Origin: Methyloceanibacter stevinii
Lineage (GTDB): Bacteria > Pseudomonadota > Alphaproteobacteria > Rhizobiales > Methyloligellaceae
NCBI RefSeq assembly: GCF_001723355.1
Contig: NZ_LPWE01000012.1
Coordinates: 372,001-436,000, forward strand
Length of the DNA: 64,000 nucleotides
Reading direction: 5' to 3'
A program made the position numbers and the translations under genes. Under the pieces are notes generated by a model. The model made no database searches and was not told the origin of the DNA. It saw only the letters and a list, made by a program, of their open reading frames with translations. Of the stretch, positions 60,164 through 64,000 are shown piece after piece (the stretch's first letter is position 1; every line of letters starts with the position of its first letter).

Positions 60164-61604
60164 CTACAGCAACGGCACGGTGTAGTTCACGATTGTCCGG
60201 AACTGGGTGAGATCATCGCTCGGCAAGGCGTCGTCGAAGACGTCCAATCGATATATTCGACCTCGACGCGCAGGCCCTGCAGCGCCCCGCGCGGCGGCTC
60301 GTAAACAAAGCGCAGATCGAGTTCCTGCTGGTTGGAGAAGTCTCCATTCGTCACAGGATCTTCGATCCCCCAGCCCTTACCGAAGGCTGCCTTGAACTTG
60401 ACGCCGTCCAAGCCGAGCCGCGCGAAATCGTAGGATAAGGACAGGAGAAAGGCGTCGACACCGGCCTGCTCGAAATTCGTCACCAGCATCCCGGCGTAGG
60501 AGGCGCTGTAACCGAACGGCTTCTGAATACTGGCTTCGTCACCGGTCTTGGACACCGCCCCTTCGAGCACGAGGCCCCGGTAGCTCGCGACGAAACGCGC
60601 CGAGGCCTGATACGTCTCATACGGCGCACCGGCGATCATCGATGCGCCCACCGTGCGCTGATCCAGAATATTCGCGCCCACGCGCAATTGCGGGCCGCGC
60701 CCGCCATTGCCCTCGCCGAACGGCAGAAGATAGTCGATCTCGCCATAGGCCGTGTTGAGCGTGTCGGCGATCCAATAATTGGTGCCGCCGATGTTGAAGC
60801 CGTTCTTGTGGTAGCTCGCACCGGTGATGAGAACCCCCTCGTCTTGCGGGACGCCGAGCCCTTCGCTGAACGGGATGAAGTTCGCCTGGTTCCGCGGCTT
60901 GTATCGGGTGAGATAGGAGGCGATGTAGTCGACGGTCTGGTCGGGCCCCTGGTCGTCCGGCACCAGAACGATGCCCTCGAAGGTGATCGGGATCATCCGC
61001 GAGTCGTAAGGGTTTACGTAGGGCGTGCGGACGATCTGACGTCCGACGGTCACTTGCTGACCGGCAAACCGTAAGCGGCCATTGAGCTGGCCCAGTGTCG
61101 TGATCTGATTGCCGTCCCATGACAGATTGAGCGACTCCCGGCAGCCGCGTTCGCGTAGAGCGGCTGCGTTGTGTAAAGGACACTCCGCAGCTGGAAAAAG
61201 TCGGCGAGATAACCGGACTCGAGGGAGATCGAACCGCCCGTCGTGAAGGCTTTCGGTGTGCTGTACCCGAAATCATGTTCGTCGAACCAATACGTACGGT
61301 TGTCGAGGCGCATAGAACTGTCGCGGATAAAGGCCGGCAAGTTGGGCCAACGCGTCTGCCGCGCCGCCTCGAGACGCAAGTCGCGCGGGTCCACCATAGG
61401 CGCGGGCCCCCGCAGATCATCCCGCGGGTGCAGCGGCACCGTGAAGCCTTCGCGAATCGGGCTCAGGGCCTCGCCGGCATTCGACGGGATAGGATAGTCG
61501 AGGGCTTCCTGCGCCAGGGCGAAAGACGGCGCGGCGCAAACGAGAACAGTTGCTGCGAAGAAGGCAAGATATCGGATTGCCCGCCCCGGCCCATGCCGCC
61601 TCAC
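60164..61604 (-). CDS. OprD-type outer-membrane porin, two frame breaks
   Basis: About 480 residues from a GTG at 61604 with an AGAGGG ribosome site. A signal peptide (LAFFAATVLVCAAPSFALAQ) leads to an 18-strand-type beta-barrel. Family pieces are GGSISLESGYLADFFQLRSVLYTTQPLY and VGRQIVRTPYVNPYDSRMIPITFEG. Breaks near 61140 and 60240 move the frame by one base each; across them the expected text continues (SLNLSWDG, then DALPSDDLTQFRTIVNYTVPLL with a stop at 60164). It should allow uptake of small substrates. Probably intact in the organism. Confidence 0.82.
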
Positions 61605-61793
61605 TGGATTGCCCTCTTTGATTCCCCGTCGTCCCGCCACCAGTCTATCGCACCACGCCCGATTCCGGCCCTGATATCACCATCCGGCAAGACCATGCTG
61701 GGAGGATGGACTTGCTGCCCGCCTGCCGTTAAGCCCCTGGCCTTGCTAGGATCGCATCCACCAGAGTCACCAACCGCCCCAAAAGACAGCCTG

Positions 61794-62783
61794 ATGTTGA
61801 CACAGACCCGCCGCCGCGCGCTCGGCATTCTCCTGGGCACACTTGCCGGCTCCCGCTTGCTGGCGCTTCCCTTGCCGGCCAGAGCACAGGACGAAAAGCC
61901 GGAAGACCAAGAGCCTGACGACGAGACCGCGTCCGAACCGGACTGCGTCGACACCAAGACCTTCGGCGGCTGGACGGGGCAGGCCAGCGATATCAGCGCC
62001 GGTGCAATTCAGAACAATATCGCCGCGGTCGATCCCAAGACCTGCACTGTTCTGCTGAGCGCCGAGGTCAATTCGGAGTTCGCCGGACGCATTTTTCTCG
62101 AAGGCAGCGCCGAGGGGACAGCGTTGCCGGAAACTCTGCTCCTGGACCCGGACAGCCGGTTCAAGGCCACGGCGCCCGGCAGCGACGTGGTCGTGGATAC
62201 GCCGCTCTGCGGCAACTGCACCGACATCTACGACAACACGGTCGGCATCGTTCTGCCGCTCGCAACGGCGCCCTTGCTCCGTGACGCAGACCGGATGGAC
62301 ATCACACTGCACCTTGCGCGCCACGACGCGGACTGCCGCTTCACGCTCGACTGCAAGATTTTGCGGCAGGCTCTCGACTGGGCGACCGCACGGCGCGACG
62401 CGCTGGCGACCGAACGCGACAACAAGCAATGCGCCTCGGCGGAAGGCTGTTTCATCACCACGGCCTGCTGCGAGGTTCTGGGTCTGGCCGACGACTGTTT
62501 CGAGCTCCGAACCCTCCGCCGCTATCGCGACGATGTCCTTGCCGCCCGCGCCGGGGGCTCCGCGGAGATCACACGTTATTACGACCTCGCGCCGCGTCTT
62601 CTCAAACGGCTTCGCGTAAACGCGGATGATCCCGAGAAGGCCCTGCTCCGCCTCTATGCCCGCTACGTCCTGCCGGCCGCGCTTGCGGCCAGGTTCGGCC
62701 TCGACCGGCTGGCCTACGCGCTCTACCGGCGGATGCTGGTGGCGCTGTCTCGCCCGCATCGCGGGTCGCCCGGAAAGGCGTAA
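61794..62783 (+). CDS. Tat-exported CFI-box-CTERM protein
   Basis: About 329 residues from the ATG at 61794. The N-terminus has a twin-arginine-like leader (TRRRALGILLGTLAG, then a hydrophobic stretch and ARAQ). The middle part has many cysteines (PLCGNCTDIYDN, ADCRFTLDC). The C-terminal domain has CFITTACCEVLG at residues 219-230, then FELRTLRRYRDDVL, and later YYDLAPRLLKRL, the known CFI-box-CTERM layout, in which CFIATA is the usual form. CFI-box domains are found on secreted proteins of unknown function. Here Thr replaces the usual Ala within the box. Confidence 0.75.
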   Translation: MLTQTRRRALGILLGTLAGSRLLALPLPARAQDEKPEDQEPDDETASEPDCVDTKTFGGWTGQASDISAGAIQNNIAAVDPKTCTVLLSAEVNSEFAGRIFLEGSAEGTALPETLLLDPDSRFKATAPGSDVVVDTPLCGNCTDIYDNTVGIVLPLATAPLLRDADRMDITLHLARHDADCRFTLDCKILRQALDWATARRDALATERDNKQCASAEGCFITTACCEVLGLADDCFELRTLRRYRDDVLAARAGGSAEITRYYDLAPRLLKRLRVNADDPEKALLRLYARYVLPAALAARFGLDRLAYALYRRMLVALSRPHRGSPGKA

Positions 62784-62875
62784 CGAGGCGTACCCGAGCG
62801 CCGATCCACTAAATTTCAATACCCCTACAATTGTCGGGAACTGAACTTCCCGTTCGCGCATTGGGTCTCAAGGAG

Positions 62876-62904
62876 CGCCGCCACTCGGCAAGGCCGAGGC
62901 GGCG
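62876..62904 (+). terminator. Possible hairpin after the CFI-box gene
   Basis: CGCCGC-CA-CTCGGC pairs with GCCGAG-GCGGCG around a 3-nt loop, 90 bp or so after the stop. It has no T run. The whole 62784-63057 gap holds nothing else I can identify. Confidence 0.3.
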
Positions 62905-63057
62905 TCCTCACGGGCTGTCAGCGGGCCCCAGCGCGGCACCAAAAGAGGTCTTGGCTGCCGCGCATTGGGGCCGACGGTCTGGGGAACGGGGGCGTGAGGC
63001 GCGTACGGACCGGCTTTCAAACTCGGGACGCTGCCGCCAAAAGAGGGAACTTCTTCG

Positions 63058-63576
63058 ATGCCTGAATTCAGCCTGCCATTGCCGACGGGTCCGTCTCGCA
63101 ACCCCGTCACGCATCCCGTCCATCGGGCGACGGCGTTGCTCCAGGAAGCGCTGCACGAGTCCCGGCGCGCCACCTTCACCCAGGAGTTCGGCGAGGTCCG
63201 CGGCATCCACCGCCTGTCTGCACCACCCGCGGCCGAAGTGTTCGTCGACGCCGATATGGCCGTCGACTTCGTCTCCCCGCCGGCCAATCTCGACTTCGTC
63301 GAGGCCTATCTCGGCCGTCAGGCCGGCGAGACACAGGAGGACGTCCCGGAAAGCCCTCACGCAGGCGAACGCGATGATGGCAAAGCGGCCTCCACTCCGC
63401 ATCGTCGCGGCACGCGGGCCCGATCGACCCAAGCGGCCGACCCTCAACTTCGGGGGCTGATCCGGGACTTCAAGGAACGGCAGCGCAGAGCCGGTCTGAT
63501 TGTCGCGGGCTCGGTCGCCTCGGCGGTGACGCTGACTGTCCTGACGATCGCGCTTGTATTTGCACTCGCGGCGTAA
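63058..63576 (+). CDS. Hypothetical tail-anchored protein
   Basis: A 172-residue protein with a soluble N-terminal part rich in Pro, Ala and Arg. A basic helical stretch (RGLIRDFKERQRRAGLI, partly) precedes one membrane helix at the very C-terminus (about residues 149-171). No signal peptide is present, so it is probably tail-anchored in the inner membrane. I do not recognise the family. Confidence 0.55.
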   Translation: MPEFSLPLPTGPSRNPVTHPVHRATALLQEALHESRRATFTQEFGEVRGIHRLSAPPAAEVFVDADMAVDFVSPPANLDFVEAYLGRQAGETQEDVPESPHAGERDDGKAASTPHRRGTRARSTQAADPQLRGLIRDFKERQRRAGLIVAGSVASAVTLTVLTIALVFALAA

Positions 63577-63635
63577 CACCGGACGCCGCCGCGCCTGCCT
63601 CCAGCAGGCGCGGCGGCAGTGCGGTGCGGCGCGTG

Positions 63636-64000
63636 CTAGACGACGTCCCGGCGTCTGAGCTCGACTAGAACCCGCTCGGCCAAGACTTCCGGCGTCAATT
63701 CGCTCGTATTCAGATCGAGTTCCGGCGACTCCGGCCGTTCGTAGCTCGAGTCGATGCCGGTGAAGTTCTTGATCAGGCCGGCGCGCGCCTTGCGGTACAG
63801 GCCCTTCGGATCCCGGGCTTCGCAGACCTCGAGTGGCGTATCGACATAGATCTCGATGAACTCGCCTTCACCGACCATGTCGCGCGCCATGCGCCGCTCC
63901 GAGCGGAACGGTGAGATGAACGACACCATCACGATAAGACCGGCATCGACGAACAGCCGAGCCGCTTCCGCAACGCGCCGGATGTTCTCAACCCGATCCG
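63636..64000 (-). CDS. cysC: Adenylylsulfate kinase, C-terminal part
   Basis: The frame runs from the right edge, so only the last 121 codons are seen. APS-kinase motifs are present: [58 protein letters not shown] and [11 protein letters not shown]. It makes PAPS from APS in sulfate activation. It could be a stand-alone cysC or the end of a cysNC fusion; the right edge hides the rest. Confidence 0.92.
   Translation of the reverse strand, partial: DRVENIRRVAEAARLFVDAGLIVMVSFISPFRSERRMARDMVGEGEFIEIYVDTPLEVCEARDPKGLYRKARAGLIKNFTGIDSSYERPESPELDLNTSELTPEVLAERVLVELRRRDVV

Overview
The window is about 64 kb of high-GC bacterial chromosome, densely packed with short operons on both strands. Gene content points to an alphaproteobacterium, most likely order Hyphomicrobiales. 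The supporting genes are the ppx-ppk1-hdaA-pgsA-like-DUF2066-purM cluster, HdaA itself, an NnrU protein, CbpA/CbpM with a DUF2905 protein, a MAPEG protein, and a YfgM-like TPR gene next to der. I cannot name the genus from sequence alone. I see no phage, transposase, integrase, CRISPR array or rRNA operon. Two tRNA genes, Leu(TAA) and Gln(CTG), are present.

Layout. 1-3047: distal part of an Mrp-type Na+/H+ antiporter operon (mnhC end, D, E, F, G). 3122-6921: an IsdG-like haem monooxygenase, a lone molybdopterin oxidoreductase, an exported protein built of GX3 repeats, and a small cysteine-rich protein. 6966-14593: tRNA-Leu, a ceramidase-like membrane protein, a DUF2254 protein, aspS, rnd, and the chaperone set cbpA-cbpM-DUF2905. 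14770-23178: polyphosphate genes (ppx, ppk1), replication control (hdaA), phospholipid synthesis, a DUF2066 protein and purine synthesis (purM, purN). 23459-31163: cytochrome P450, a cell-wall amidase-like protein, ndk, DUF3147, and the set panB, YfgM-like, der, holC, plus an NnrU protein. 31273-36422: envelope genes, namely a glycerophosphodiesterase and two paralogous L,D-transpeptidase-like proteins, with a methyltransferase and small proteins. 36593-46419: cysK, a VOC/MarR divergent pair with a striking operator, yaiI, guaA, an O-methyltransferase, rsmB, MAPEG, a TPR protein and guaB. 46546-49484: a LysR regulator divergent from a GST / flavin-oxidase-like / DJ-1 operon. 49579-51719: a TerB-like protein, then arsM with an aquaporin gene. 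51834-57258: rlmE, an MFS exporter, a second Ppx/GppA, a divergent Aat-like protein and a hypothetical. 57477-64000: tRNA-Gln, a SulP transporter with a tandem universal stress protein, an OprD-type porin, a Tat-exported CFI-box protein, a tail-anchored hypothetical and the end of an APS kinase gene.

A technical point matters for every reader. At least twelve otherwise normal genes contain single-base insertions or deletions, often in G/C runs: the molybdopterin oxidoreductase, ceramidase, DUF2254, cbpM, cbpA, purM, L,D-transpeptidase-like A, guaA, O-methyltransferase, rsmB, TerB-like and porin genes. Several are essential or near-essential, and the correct protein reads on in the next frame. 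I therefore treat most as sequencing or assembly errors rather than decay, and give full gene extents across the breaks.

No single undescribed multi-gene system stands out. The most promising leads are the exported GX3-repeat protein, the divergent Aat-like transferase, the arsM-aquaporin pair, the LysR-controlled GST/flavin/DJ-1 operon, the MarR operator that runs into its own start codon, and the paired L,D-transpeptidase-like proteins.
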